A program made the translations under genes and the position numbers. From contig OY751490.1 of the NCBI GenBank assembly GCA_963565915.1, positions 2,294,001 through 2,358,000 of the forward strand: a stretch of DNA of 64,000 nucleotides. The letters run 5' to 3'. The notes beneath the pieces were generated by a model. It was not told the origin of the DNA and did no database searches. It saw only the letters and a list, made by a program, of their open reading frames with translations. This stretch comes from Entoloma clypeatum (taxonomy: Eukaryota > Basidiomycota > Agaricomycetes > Agaricales > Entolomataceae). This document shows, piece by piece, positions 34,401-46,116 of this stretch (its first letter is position 1; each line of letters begins with the position of its first letter).

Positions 34401-35109
34401 GACGCATACGATGTGAGCCCTTTGACCAAAATGGTCGGTATATGTTCCAAGGATGGAATCATGATAATGGACCCGACCAAGTATGACTGTCGGCCCTCTC
34501 TGGTTTTACTGGGTTCATTTATCTTTCATTGCTTAGTCTCTCGAAGTCGACGCCGGCCGTTGTACCGATTTTTGGGGATGCGAGCGCAAGTCCTCTCATT
34601 AGGGCTCTCAAGGCGCGTCTGCATAAGGCAAAACCACTCGGCCTCGTTCGTGTAACCTCAGAAGAGCTCATTGTGATATACAATCGTAAGCTTTGACTTC
34701 GCTACAAGTCGTAGATACCTGACTGGTTTTCCGGAACGTAGTGTTAGGCTGCTATATCACAAAGCGAGGCGTCCCAAGCCGTTCCGCCGGCTTCATCATA
34801 TGGGAAACACCAGCGGTATCGTATGCGAGTCGAGGAAAACACCTCTTGTTGTTTTCCGAGCAGTTCATAGAGGTTCGGGATCTCAACACGGGGCGAATTG
34901 TTCAGGTAATCGAAGGAACGGATATCCGCCTTCTGCATTCCGGTGGCCCATTGTACGGAGAGTATGATACTATACTAGTGGCAATGAAAGGCACCAAGGA
35001 CGATAAGGATGGGACAAGCGAAAAGATTGTCGAGCTGGTAGAGACGTCAGAGATCTCGCCTGCACCAGTAGCGGCCAGTCCAGCGATGTGGGATGAATGG
35101 GACATGTAA
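31436..35109 (+). CDS. ROM2: Rom2-like Rho1 guanine nucleotide exchange factor
   Basis: RhoGEF with DH, PH and CNH (citron homology) domains, which activates Rho1 in the cell wall integrity pathway at the plasma membrane. I infer 15 exons: 31436-31909, 31967-32016, 32072-32264, 32323-32515, 32568-32962, 33019-33130, 33178-33239, 33294-33557, 33618-33729, 33780-33851, 33901-34152, 34204-34334, 34383-34480, 34537-34685, 34748-35109. All phases agree and give 972 residues. The N-terminus is Pro/Ser-rich and disordered. The DH domain starts near FKAEREYVSDLEAVEE; the PH domain carries DMDLYDESRTVVYSG; the CNH domain ends at MWDEWDM. It is shorter at the N-terminus than many Rom2 proteins and no DEP domain was seen, so an upstream exon is possible. 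Intron 3 has a GC donor. Confidence 0.9.
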
Positions 35110-35336
35110 CATAGGTAAAGTCGAGGTGGCCTCCAACCTTATCACATCCTTACTAGTCTGTAAATCTATCTAAGTAACATACATATCATACTTGACTTAT
35201 TATCTTTTTGAACGAATTCAAAAATTGGTTTTCCGGTTTCAACACTCTTCCCTCAACACTTCAATGTCATATTTTGGCCTTGAGATTCTGAGCGCCTCTC
35301 TCACCAAAGTAGAAGCAAAAGAGGGATCTATCGCCG

Positions 35337-36797
35337 TCAATCTTCGTCGGTGGCTTCCGTGGTGAACACCATGCACTCGTCATCATCACCAGCACTGATG
35401 ACAACGGAACCGCCCAAGGCTAGGGATGCATCCAATACAGCTGCTCTGTGCCCTGTATGTTCTTGCAACATGGTCCCAGTACGAGCATCCCATGTGCGTA
35501 GAGTCCGGTCTGCTGATGCAGAGACAAGAAGGTACCCTTTCGGGGCTGGGTGCGCCAATAATTTTGTTATAGCATCCTTAAAATAATCAATTATAAGGAA
35601 TACCGGCGAAAGAATTATCGTACCTGATGCTGGAGAGTTGATCGAAGCCGCATAGTACTCAGGTCCCAGATACAAGCCTTTCCGTCTGTAGCACCTGTGA
35701 CCACAACGCCCGCGCCCGTGTTACCGCCGACGTCGACAAATTCAATGGCTTCAATACTCTCCCTTTCCGTGTGGCCACCCAGAGCACCGACAACGTCGCC
35801 CCCGGTGAGATTGACGACACGAACGCCTCCAGCAGCGCCACCGATAACAACGAGTGTCGAAGAAGGATTAACTTTTAAGGATGTGACACCGTCCAAATTG
35901 AATCGAGCATCGTCACTCGATACTTTCCAGACAGGTGTAGGTGATCGAGGATCCCATAGCATGAGCGAGCCATCGGCACATGCTGTGATAATCCTTTTAC
36001 CTTATTTTGGTAGGTTGAACATGTTGGAGAAGATAATGGGGGAAATAATCTCACCGTCGGGCGTGAATTCACCACAATTCACAGGGCCTGTATGGCCTGC
36101 AAGTACCTGCATGGTATTCCCGGATGGCACTGCCAATTTATTGAAAGATTGAAAACAGAAAATTTGGAGGAGATGTACATTGCCAGAGCCATACAGTTGA
36201 ATCGTTTGATCCCGCAAGGAGGACATTGCCTTTTGGATGCCATCGCAGGAACTAGAGATGTACGAGTCAGCTTCACAGTTGCCGCTGCCGGCGTGTGATG
36301 CATACCATCACTTCATCGGGGCCTTGCAATTCGGTAAGGAATTCCCATGTTCTATAGTTCTCTTTGCCCACTCTCCGCCATATTCTGACCTTCCCGTCCA
36401 TGCCCCCTGTGGAAATCATTTCGCCGTCGAAGCTCCAAGCAATCGATGTGACGCTATCCGTATGACCTGTTAATCGGACAATCACTTCCCCGTCTGTGAT
36501 ATCCCATATGTATCCCAGATCGTCTTCTGCTCCAGAGGCGGCTAGAGGTTCGGTGGGATGACCCGCGACGGCGAAAACAGATGCCTGGTGCTCCGTGAAG
36601 ATTTGGACAGAGTTCGGTTCAACGTATGAGGACGATCCGGCCTGCAGCTCTCCTACTTCATCGGCAGCCTCGTCGTCCTCGTCCATTGGCTCTTCACCAC
36701 CGTCTGGCACCTCGAGAAGAATGTCATCGAGAGAAATGATGTGTGGATTTTGAACGTGCTCGTCCCTGTCGTCTTCGATGTGGTGTTCAGTAGACAT
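35337..36797 (-). CDS. SQT1: WD40 protein of the AAMP/Sqt1 family
   Basis: Five exons on the minus strand (36797-36306, 36251-36179, 36129-36055, 36000-35624, 35576-35337) give 418 residues. After an acidic N-terminus (EEPMDEDDEAADE) come WD40 repeats with blocks such as DDLGYIWDI, DGKVRIWRR, NDSTVWLWQLP, DGSLMLWDP, GKACIWDL and ADRTLRTWDARTG. The ordered repeats and the HPKGNVLLAGSNDSTVWLW block match AAMP/Sqt1. In yeast, Sqt1 is the dedicated chaperone of ribosomal protein uL16 and acts in 60S assembly. The gene is divergent from the PDI gene (115 bp between starts) and convergent with the RhoGEF. Function by orthology is an inference. Confidence 0.85.
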
Positions 36798-36912
36798 GAT
36801 GGTATGAGGTATGAGGCAAGAATTACGGGTTCTTTGCACAATAATGACCGAATGTCGATGACCAATCAGGAAAGTGAAAGCGCCACGTCGACGAGCCTTT
36901 TTCCATACTCCC
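36798..36912. promoter_or_regulatory. Short bidirectional promoter, WD40 / PDI genes
   Basis: 115 bp separate the two ATGs. A CCAAT box lies at 36862-36866 (ACCAATCAGG). No TATA box was seen. Confidence 0.6.
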
Positions 36913-38628
36913 ATGTTGTTCTCCGTCTCCTTATTGGCCGCCTTCCTTGCCAGCGCCAGCGCGTCAAATGTACTCGACCTCACCCCGGATAACTTTGATT
37001 CCGTTATTGGCAAGGGCAAGCCTGGTCTAGTTGAATTGTAAGCCCGTGCGAGTCACGGAAATGTGGAGACGTGTTCTTATCCATTCTTTGTGCACTCTAG
37101 CTTTGCGCCTTGGTGGTAAGTGCGGTCACACGTTCTAGCTTACCCCATCTCACGCAGGGACTTGTTCTTCAGTGGCCATTGCAAGGTGCTTTCCTGGCTA
37201 CGTTTGCCTTACTGAACCACTAACAAATGTATGGCTATACAAAGACCCTTGCGCCGATATATGAGCAGCTCGGGGATGCTTTTGAACATGCGGGGGACAA
37301 GGTCATTATTGCCAAGGTTGACGCTGACGGTGCCGGCAAGCCTCTCGGCCAGAAGTATGGCGTCACTGGCTTCCCGAGTAAGTATACGCGACGGCCCCAG
37401 TTTACATACGCGACCTCACACTGTACTAGCTCTTAAATGGTTTGATGCCGACGGTAACCATGAACCTTATGAGGCTGGACGCGATCTTGACAGCCTAGCG
37501 GCATTGTAAGCCGTGCCAGACACTTTCCGTTTCCTCGCTCACCATTCCAAATTCAGCGTTACACAGAAATCCAAGGTCAAATCAAATATAAAGCCACCCC
37601 CTCCCCCTAAAACAATGATCCTGGATGTGTACAATTTCGATGAGGTTGCTCTTGTATGTGTTGCTCGTCTTTCACCTTGTCATTAGCCCGCTTATATTCC
37701 CGATAGGACAGCTCCAAGAATGTACTGGTCTCGTTCACAGTATGCCCTTGTTCTTCCGCCATTGCGTCGTTTCACTTGCATGCTCGGTCAGGCCCCTTGG
37801 TGCGGTCACTGTAAGACCATGAAACCCATCTATGAGAAAGGTATGGGGAGTCATCTATTCTTCTTTTCAAGACGCTGATCCCTGTCCAGTGGCATCGACC
37901 TTCAAGCCTGAAAGTGCCGTAAGTCTGTTCATGTCATGGTTGTCCCACTAAGTTCTCTTCAAGTGCATTGTAGCAAACGTCAATGCAGATGACAAAAAGA
38001 ATGCTGTCCTGAGCCAAAAATACGACGTCAAAGGTTACCCCACCATCAAATTCTTCCCCAAGCATGACAAAACCCCGATAAATTACGAAGGCGGGCGATC
38101 CGAAGCTGACTTTGTGGCATTCTTGAATGAAAAATGTGGAACTCAACGTGCTGTCGGTGGAGGTTTGACTGATCTAGTGCGTTATAGGGCTTGCTTGCCA
38201 GATGACGTCGACTCACCATCTTTTTTGCCGTAGGCTGGTCGTCTGTCCGAATTTGATATTCTTGCCAACAAGTTCTTCGCGGCGAGTGCTGGAGCTCGAG
38301 GTAAGATCCACAAAGAAGCGTCTGCTCTTGCCGCTAGCGCAGGCTCGGCATCCAAGCATTATCTGCGCGTTATGGAGAAGGTTGTGGCAGGGAGTGAAGA
38401 GTATATTCACAAGGAAGTGAACCGGTGAATCAGCCTTGAGGATGTATGAAGGCATAAGCTGATTTCGGCACGCGTTTGCATTCTAGCCTCTCAAAGATCC
38501 TGAAGAAACGGAGCCTTGCCCCTTCCAAGCTGGATGAAATCAAGATCAAACTGAACATCCTCAAAGCATTTGGTGAACCGAAAGCAGAGGAAAAAGAAAA
38601 GGTTGGGCGGGCGGAATCTGAGCTATGA
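36913..38628 (+). CDS. Protein disulfide isomerase, tigA/ERp38 type
   Basis: An ER lumen thiol oxidoreductase that forms and reshuffles disulfides in secreted proteins. Twelve exons are inferred: 36913-37037, 37101-37115, 37173-37185, 37245-37377, 37430-37505, 37557-37653, 37707-37739, 37792-37840, 37890-37918, 37964-38176, 38234-38424, 38487-38628. They give 371 residues with consistent phases. There is a signal peptide (LFSVSLLAAFLASASAS). Two thioredoxin domains each carry APWCGHCK, and a helical ERp29c-like C-terminal domain (from about AGRLSEFDILANKF) follows. It ends ESEL, only loosely like H/KDEL, so ER retention may be weak or use another signal. The first active site is split over two tiny exons of 15 and 13 nt. 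Confidence 0.88.
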
Positions 38629-38902
38629 TTTAGACCAACTTATCTATTATGACACGGAGCTGTAATACTTATGTTGAATAGTATCTGGAGACTGGAATTG
38701 ATCATTGATCATCGGATAATACAACCTCTTACTGGACACTCGTTGACGCCTTGTGTACATAGTTGAACCGAAGGCACGCGATGTCCACGACGCATCGATA
38801 ACCTCGTAATCACCGCAGCGCCTCCTCACTGGGATAAAGACCCAACGACCAAAACCATAAAGCCACGACTGATCTGTTCGACGAGGGGCACGACACCTCG
38901 AT

Positions 38903-39850
38903 ATGGACGCTTTCTATCCACAAGATCCATCTAACCAGCTTCTCAAGACGAAGGTTTACCATTATCGGCATGACAAACAGGCATGGCGACATGTCTCCGA
39001 AAAAAAAAGTGCAGCGCAAACGTACCACCCGTCGAGTCTCACGCTGGTGACTTGGAACATTGACTACCACAGTGAACGGGTGAAAGAACGAATTGAGGGG
39101 GTTCTTCGACACCTGCAAAGATACGTCTTCCAGGGAAAAGACCCCGAGGCATGTTGTATCATGTTGCAAGAGGTGCATCCGGATGGATTGCAACATCTTT
39201 TAGAAGACGAGTGGATCAGGATGCACTTCCTGGTCACGCCGATCTCGCCAAGGAAGTGGCCGATGTGGGACTACGGCAACGTTACGCTCGTCTCACAGTC
39301 GGTCATCGTCGCGAGGGCTGCCATATTGACGTTCGGGTACTCGTCGATGGGACGGGGGGCGGTGGTGATGGATGTGAAGCTCAGTACGGCAGCGAACAAC
39401 TCACGGGAGATCACACTGCGAATAATTAACACGCACTTGGAGTCATTGCCGGAGGGTGCGAGTTTTCGACCAACGCAGCTGTCTGTGCTCGCATCGCTGG
39501 TGAGAAAGAGAGATGAGGTGAAAGGGGGCATCGTGGCGGGGGACATGAACTCAATGGAGACGAAGGAGGTGACGATGGTGCTTGACGTTGGGCTGAAGGA
39601 TGCATGGACGAAACCGGACTTGGACCCGTCGGGCTTTACCTGGGGACAGCAGCCCGAATCCGAGTACCCCGCTGCACGGTTCGACAAGGTGCTGTATGTG
39701 GAACGGAGGAAGTTGTACACGGTGGATGAACCGAGACGAATTGGGGTTGGGACTGCACCAATCGATGGATACGGGGTGCCCCTACCTGACCAGTTCGTGA
39801 GCGATCATTACGGCCTCATGACAAGCCTACGCGTCCTCGGATACAACTAA
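38903..39850 (+). CDS. TDP2-like endonuclease/exonuclease/phosphatase family protein
   Basis: An intronless 315-residue protein with the EEP-fold motifs in order: TWNID (about residue 50), LQEV (about 90), GYSSMGRG, INTHLES, GDMNS and SDHYG near the C-terminus. This set matches tyrosyl-DNA phosphodiesterase 2, which removes topoisomerase II adducts from 5' DNA ends using Mg2+. All key acidic and His residues of these motifs are present. There is no signal peptide, so a nuclear or cytosolic role is likely. Substrate is inferred from motifs only; related EEP enzymes act on RNA or lipids. Confidence 0.75.
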   Translation: MDAFYPQDPSNQLLKTKVYHYRHDKQAWRHVSEKKSAAQTYHPSSLTLVTWNIDYHSERVKERIEGVLRHLQRYVFQGKDPEACCIMLQEVHPDGLQHLLEDEWIRMHFLVTPISPRKWPMWDYGNVTLVSQSVIVARAAILTFGYSSMGRGAVVMDVKLSTAANNSREITLRIINTHLESLPEGASFRPTQLSVLASLVRKRDEVKGGIVAGDMNSMETKEVTMVLDVGLKDAWTKPDLDPSGFTWGQQPESEYPAARFDKVLYVERRKLYTVDEPRRIGVGTAPIDGYGVPLPDQFVSDHYGLMTSLRVLGYN

Positions 39851-41448
39851 CACAAACGTCTTGTATAAAATATTAACAAATGAAGCTGTTCCACCCACGT
39901 CTGCCTGGGTATCCACCTTTAGCTCCTCAGCAGCGTTCTCCCAGATAGTCAGCTCCCTCGAAAGCTCTCTGAGGCCGTCCCTGGTGAGTGTCGTCCTGTT
40001 TGTACTTCTCTTGGCCCCACTCTTGGGAGCCCCGTCACCATGACCACACAACCTGCATCTTCTTTCATAGAGGACACATCTACCCTGTACTCTCACCCGT
40101 AAGATCTAAATAGTCAGTATGCCGACAGATTCCCTGGGACACGGTCACGTGAGATTCCAATCGGCGCGTCGCCCACCCCTCGTACGCCTTTTATTTCCTT
40201 CTATGAATGCCTTGGGTACATCTGGACTTCTGAAAATCTCTGACAAAGCTGTTCATAGTAGATATTTCCAAGGGGTCGACAGAAGATCGTCCCAGAAAAC
40301 CTTCCACATCTTCCTCCCTCGAGAATTACGGTGACTCACGATCACAAAATGGGTCTGACAACATAGTCATCAGTATTGCAGCCATGTGTTGTATTTTCAG
40401 CTGGTATATCCTGCGAAAGCGTGGAAGCGGGTTTTCTCCCCACCCAATGACTTACGCAAACTTGAAGACTGTAAGTGGTTATTAACCTAATACTTAGGAC
40501 CTTTCTGAGTAAAGTCAGACATCAGACACATCCGTATATCACCAGACGCCCGTAGCCTTGGTAGCATTCACAACATTATTCCTTACATCGTAGTGATCTT
40601 AAGTGGGTTCAAACTTTCCAACTGATCCTCTCCAGACCAAGATGTTACGGAGTCGCGCGACAGCCTTTCATGGCTCCCCCAAGATACGACGGAGATGTAC
40701 TCTGGCATTGCGGATGTCAAATGTCGGAACTTGACTGGGCTTGACCAAGGTTGGGATAATGCTGTTTATAATTGCAGCACTAGCCTTATTACAGCTTGTC
40801 TTGTTTGAAGGCTCCATCCGAGTTTAGATGAGTACCACGCCGACGCACTGGGATTTCTCAACGGAGGAAGAGGGCCAAGTCACTCGGACGGTAGGTCTGC
40901 TCATAGGCCTTGTGTTGTGGGCATGGCGTTCTGCATAACCAATTGACAGTCCCGCAATGCCCTCATGATCCGCGGCCATCGACATGTAATCAGCTACAAT
41001 TTGAACTAGGCCCAATGCAAGCTGAGCATTGCATGTTGGTCGGATCCAAAGGGTACCTCTAAGCAGGCAAGATTACGCCGGGTGTTGTGGAAGCGAAGGC
41101 GTGCCCGACTGCGCAGGGCATATGGCGCATGCCTCCACCCGCAACGCTCAGGAACGACGATGACCTTGGCCTCTCCGAGGTGTATCAAATTCCTGTCTCC
41201 TCGGTCCAAACTGTGAAGGTAAAGCTGTAGGCCAAAATACGGCGTGTGGCTGCTTGACCGCTACGCGGCTGCGGGTCGACAGTGACCTTCGTTATCGTCC
41301 GACAAAGAGTCCCCATCATATGAATTAACCATGATACATAGAGCCGCGTGTTTGGCTGTAAACAATGCGTGGTGCCATATATATATTTAATCAGAAAATG
41401 TTGACAACTGCTTCTTCTCGCCGCTCCACCACGTCCGCTACGTCTGCC
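39851..41448. other. Intergenic region without recognised gene
   Basis: About 1.6 kb. Short ORFs on both strands resemble nothing I know. A TATATATATTT at about 41377-41387 lies some 65 bp before the ATG of the next gene and is a plausible TATA box. Confidence 0.5.
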
Positions 41449-42476
41449 ATGAAGTTCTTCACCGCCTCCCTCGCCTCCCTCGCCCTTCTCGCCTCTTCTG
41501 CATTGGCTCAGTCGGGGCTCACGATCAACACCCCGTTAGTCAACCCACTCGCCTCCATTTCTTCTGTCCTACTCACATTTGCCCAGTTCCAACCCCGTCG
41601 TCTGCCAACCTCTCCTATTGACCTGGGCAGGAGGATCTCGTACGTTCCAGTCCTACACCCCTGTTTTGCCTCGCTCATTTCCCCTCTACCTGTAGCCCCT
41701 TACTACTTGGTTCGTTTTCCACATCACGTCATGTCAATTTTCTCACCTGACCATTATCATGATCAATTTTCCAGAGGTTGGTATCTACCTTTTCGCTCCT
41801 TAATTCGCACTCACCTCTCGTCATTTAGCATCCTTCCTGGTAATCAGCCCACCGCCGCCGCTCTCCACACCTTCGATACTCAGACCGGTACATCCATCAC
41901 ATGGATTGTCAACTTTACGGCCGGTGAGTGTCAATCGTCTAGGTAACAGAGCTTGTTCGTTAACATTATGTAGGCACTTCTCTCGGCCTCACTATCAAAG
42001 ATAACACTGGTGCTACCGCTCAGTCTGCTGCCTTCACTGTGCAACCTGGTGAGCATGCAAGTCATGCCACATTATCTGGCATTAACTCACGCTTCACGTA
42101 GGCGACACATCTTGTCTCAACACGTCAGGATCTACTGGTACTGCCGGGGCCACTACCTCCGCTGGCTCATCTCTTTCTGGCTCATCTGCTCCTGCCTCGA
42201 CTTCCTCTGTTTCGGTTTCTTCCATTTCCGCCACCACCCCTGTGACTTCCCTGTCCGTCTCGTCTACTGTTCCCGCCACGACTTCCATGTACGTGTACGT
42301 GTATTCTACCTGGACAAAATGTTCTGATATATTTCTTCAGTAAACCGGCCACCACTACCTCTGCCCCCAGTGCTGCGGCCTCAACCAGCAAGTCTTCTGG
42401 CGCCGCGCCCGTTAATGCGGTCAACTTGGGTATTGCAGGCATGGTTGGTGCTGCTGTTGTTGCCCTTTTGGCTTAA
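41449..42476 (+). CDS. Small GPI-anchored Ser/Thr-rich cell wall protein
   Basis: A predicted secreted, GPI-anchored protein of 215 residues. Exons: 41449-41534, 41587-41639, 41696-41709, 41775-41776, 41829-41923, 41974-42048, 42102-42288, 42341-42476. The start at 41449 gives a clean signal peptide (MKFFTASLASLALLASSALA); an in-frame ATG at 41398 would place a hydrophilic stretch before it. A compact N-terminal domain (TINTP...VVCQPLLLTWAGG, ILPGNQP, TSITWIVNF) of the Kre9/Knh1-like type found in many basidiomycete wall proteins is followed by a Ser/Thr tract and a hydrophobic tail ending VVALLA, typical of GPI addition. The fourth exon would be only 2 nt long. Confidence 0.75.
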
Positions 42477-43483
42477 ACAGTGACGAGGGCGGGCGTCCCA
42501 CTTCGAATTGGGCCTACACTTTTTTTAACGAACGACCCTTTTTTCTTCTTGACCTACTGTGGGACGGTTATTGTTTTTCTTAATCCGCATCTCAACAAGT
42601 ACATAGCTGATTTATGTGGCATTAATTCAACTTGGTCCTATCCTCCCTCACTTTGTTCAAACATCTATAGCCACTCGTTATACCCTTTGTGAATTATCAT
42701 GGTTCCAATTCATTGGTTCTCAACATTAGCCGATAATTCCCGGGGGAAACAAACGGGCATTTGCGGCTGCGATTTTTTCCAATCGCCTTGTCATGAATGA
42801 TAATGATTCAGATGACACTGGATCAATTATGTGATGTCACTTGTACCTACTACTAGACCCCTAGCCCGCGCTGCATCTTGCAATTGCTCTTTCAGCAGAC
42901 CAGAAAGCCTCGAGGCCTGTCATACGAATACTGACTGCCACCGAGCATGCGGTAATCAACTCAATGGCATGCACGTACTTACACAATCCTCCCACTTACA
43001 GCATTGATCCCCCACGTTAGTGCCCAGAAGGAGAAATCTATCCGTCGAGACGCGAGAATCTTCGGACAAGTTGCAACTCTTCAGGATCGACCCTTTCTGG
43101 GCGATCCGGACGGCATGAAATTTTATTGGGACAACTCGGTGAGGAGCGACCGTCGAAGAATCGGTCTGAGCAGAATCGGCTTCTGGGCGATTCTGTTCAA
43201 GGTTCAGCCTGAAGCACCATCCCCAGGCTCGGATCCAGGAGCGCCTCTCAGAGTTCTGTATGTCCGAATTCTGAGAGTTTTCGGTCCGCATCGGGATCTT
43301 TGTCTCCATGGGAGAGGTGCTTTTCCCTCTAGGTGCGAGATTCAGCCCCTGGGTTCGGTACCAATGCCTTGATTTTCCTATATATAGGCTCGTGTTAGCA
43401 AGTTCGAAGCTTTGATAACTTTCTCGTGAAACGGCCTCTCAGTGAGCTGCGCACATTTGACACTTGGTGCTTCCTCAATCAAC
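42477..43483. other. Intergenic region with promoter elements of the permease gene
   Basis: About 1 kb, no gene recognised. An imperfect hairpin, CTCTCAGAGTTC...GAATTCTGAGAG, lies at about 43247-43283. TATATATA at 43379-43386, about 100 bp before the ATG of the transporter, is a likely TATA box. Confidence 0.45.
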
Positions 43484-45974
43484 ATGGTACTGCCCATGGA
43501 ATTCACAGTCGTAGATTTCATCCACACTGGTCCATGGTGGAAAAATCGGGGTACGTCTACATGATTTCAATTCAGCCTGCGATAATTGACTATCAAAAGG
43601 AATCCTCATTCTGAACCTTTGGCTCATGATTCCCCTTTTGTCCTCCACTGTCAATGGCTTGAATTCTTCCTTGATAAACGGTAGGCATCTCGCATTCCTT
43701 CCCTCAATATCTCACTTCAGCCACCAGGATTGCAGATCATTCCTGCGTGGCAAGAACACTATAGCCACCCTACCGGGAAGATTCTGGGTAAGTAATGTAC
43801 CAAAATTACCTTGAGCGGCGCCATACAAATCCCATCTCACCAGGCCTCATCAACGCGGCGCATAATATCGGTTGCCTGCTTGTGTGTGGTTACTAGACTC
43901 GGAGGATATGTCATTGCTGTAACTCTTTATCTTAGAGCTTACCTTTTGCCCCAATCATTTCGGACGGGTGGGGGCGCAGGATGACTCTCTTTATCGGCTC
44001 CTTGATCATGCTTGCTGGGGTTGCGCTGCAGATAATTGCGAACACGATTCCTATGTTTGTGCTAGCAAGAATCATCAGTTCGTCTTTTCTATCGTCCGCA
44101 TGCAAGAGGTACAGATGGGTAATGTCCGACCCCACCCACAGTAGGATTTGGGCTTCAGTTCTGTTCGAACTCAGGTCCGCTGTTACTCCTAGAGTTGTCG
44201 TACCCAACTCAGGTACGCCGTGAATTATTGATGGCTGATCGTGTTGCTCCCATTCAACTGGCTACTCTGTAGCGAGGGAAGATTACGTCCATGTTTAATT
44301 CGAGTTGGTATCTGGGCAGCATCATCTCCGCTTGGGTATGTCTTCATATCTCATGGTCTGTTATCCGCTGAAAATATGAAAGGTCTGTTTCGGCGCTTGG
44401 GATCGCGCCGCGGAAAGCACCTGGTCCTTCCGCGTTCCTACCGCCGCGCAAGCCGTGATTCCTCTCGTTCAAGTACTACTCATATGGTAAGATTATGGTC
44501 GCATCTGGAATTTTTTGAAATCAAGGGATTCCAGGTTTATTCCAGAGAGCCCTAGATTTCTGATTTCGAAAGGATCGGTATGTTCTTTTTGTGCATTCCT
44601 GCCAAGTATCTGTTCGACGATGCATGATCATATCGATAGGATGAAAAAGCAGCTGCTATCCTTGCCAAATACCATGCAAATGGCAGGGACGAACGAGATC
44701 CTCTTATTGTTTTTGAACTTGCGCAGATCCGGCATGCAATCAGGATGGAAGAGGAAATAAACAAAAGCACCTCGTATTCTTCGCTTTTCAGAGTTCCTGG
44801 GAACCGAAGACGGATGAGACTGATCATCGCCATAGCCTTGTTTTCTCAGTGGAGGTATGACACTTTTTGCTTGCGTATGGCCTAATCTCACTTAGTGAAT
44901 CCAGCGGCAACGGCTTGGTTTCATATTACATTAACCTTATTTTGGATGGAGTTGGGATTTCAGATACAAAAACGAAGGTTCCCTTTGTGTCCTGGACAAT
45001 TCTGATTCGGCCACTGATAAGAGGCTGTTAGGCGAGCATCAATGGAAGCCTGCAGGTACAAAAGTCGATGTTTTTCGAAGATCTATCCACTAACATGTGT
45101 CATAGATATTCAACTTCGTCGTTGCTATCGTTGCATCCATGCTTGTTGACTGGGCGGGCCGTAGGAAGCTCTTCATCATTTCTAATGCGGGTACGATGCT
45201 CATTCGGAACCTTTTGCCATATATTCTAAGTGATGTATCTTCAGGAATGCTTGGAGGTAATGCTCATCATTTTTGCTTTCTCGTCGCTGATTCACAGTTT
45301 GGATGCCAAGCTTTCGCGGGCTGGACGATTACAAACGCTCTTTATGTCAACATCAAGAACCAGACTGCAGCTAAAAGTAATATCGTACAAACTTCGAGGT
45401 TGTTCGCTTACTCTCGGTTTCAGTGACGATCCCAATCATTTTTATTTTCTATCTCTTCTACGACATTGCATACACACCTATGCTGGTTGCTTATACGTTG
45501 GAAATTCTCCCATATAAAATCAGGGCGAAAGGATTTGCTGTCATGGTGAGGCACTCTCAACTGCCACTTTTGTGGGACAAACTGATAGTGAATTAGAACC
45601 TGGCAGTCATGGTTGCTATTGCGTTCAATCAATTCACCAACCCCGTCGCAATTCAGAATATCGGCTGGAAATACTATGTCGTCTATTGCGGTTGGCTTGT
45701 TTTCGAGCTTGTTTTTGTCATCACCTTCGTCGTTGAAACCAGAGGTAGGTTCATCTCTTTATTTATTGCCTATCCTAGGAGCTGAAGCAAATATGGAGGA
45801 CATACTCTCGAGGAGACTGCCGCTATGTTTGATGGCGAACAACCGTCAAAAGACCTCCTTGCGATGGGTGGTGAGGCAGCCACGGCGACGATGGGATTGC
45901 GAAATAGGCACGTCATTGAGCTGCGAGAAAGGACATCTCAGAAAAGAGATACATCAGAAGTGGGCTTCGTATGA
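43484..45974 (+). CDS. MFS sugar transporter, lactose permease-like
   Basis: Major facilitator of the fungal sugar porter family, importing a sugar with protons across the plasma membrane. It is spread over roughly 15-17 short exons from ATG 43484 (first exon to 43550) to TGA 45974. Legible blocks in order: MIPLLSSTVNGL, LQIIPAWQEHY, GWGRRMTLFIGSLIMLAG, WYLGSIISAW, FIPESPRFLISKG (the conserved PESPR signature), EEEINKSTSYSSLF, GNGLVSYYINLILDG, DWAGRRKLF, YTPMLVAYTLEILPYKIRAKG and FVVETR. The cytosolic tail GEQPSKDLLAMGGEAAT also fits lactose permease-type proteins. The splicing around 45200-45300 is ambiguous: an intron or an unusual insertion. No clear inactivating mutation was seen. Confidence 0.8.
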
Positions 45975-46116
45975 AACGGATTCCAGGGCGTGTGGCATTG
46001 AGTGCGTAAGTATTGAATCGAAGTGATGTATTTTTAGCTTTCGCTCTTGGCTGAGACCTTTCTCATGAATTGGTTCTATACAATATACGTACTCGTCTGG
46101 AACAAAATGTCCACAG

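Noticed and set aside
39827..40096. 89-codon minus-strand ORF overlapping the 3' end of the TDP2-like gene
   Set aside because: No recognised family, overlaps a real gene antisense, and no clear start or splice context.
41012..41035. Short palindrome CAATGC...GCATTG
   Set aside because: Six-bp stems of this kind arise often by chance; no supporting context.
43004..43372. 122-codon ORF upstream of the permease
   Set aside because: No family resemblance and a palindromic, repeat-like interior; probably non-coding promoter DNA.
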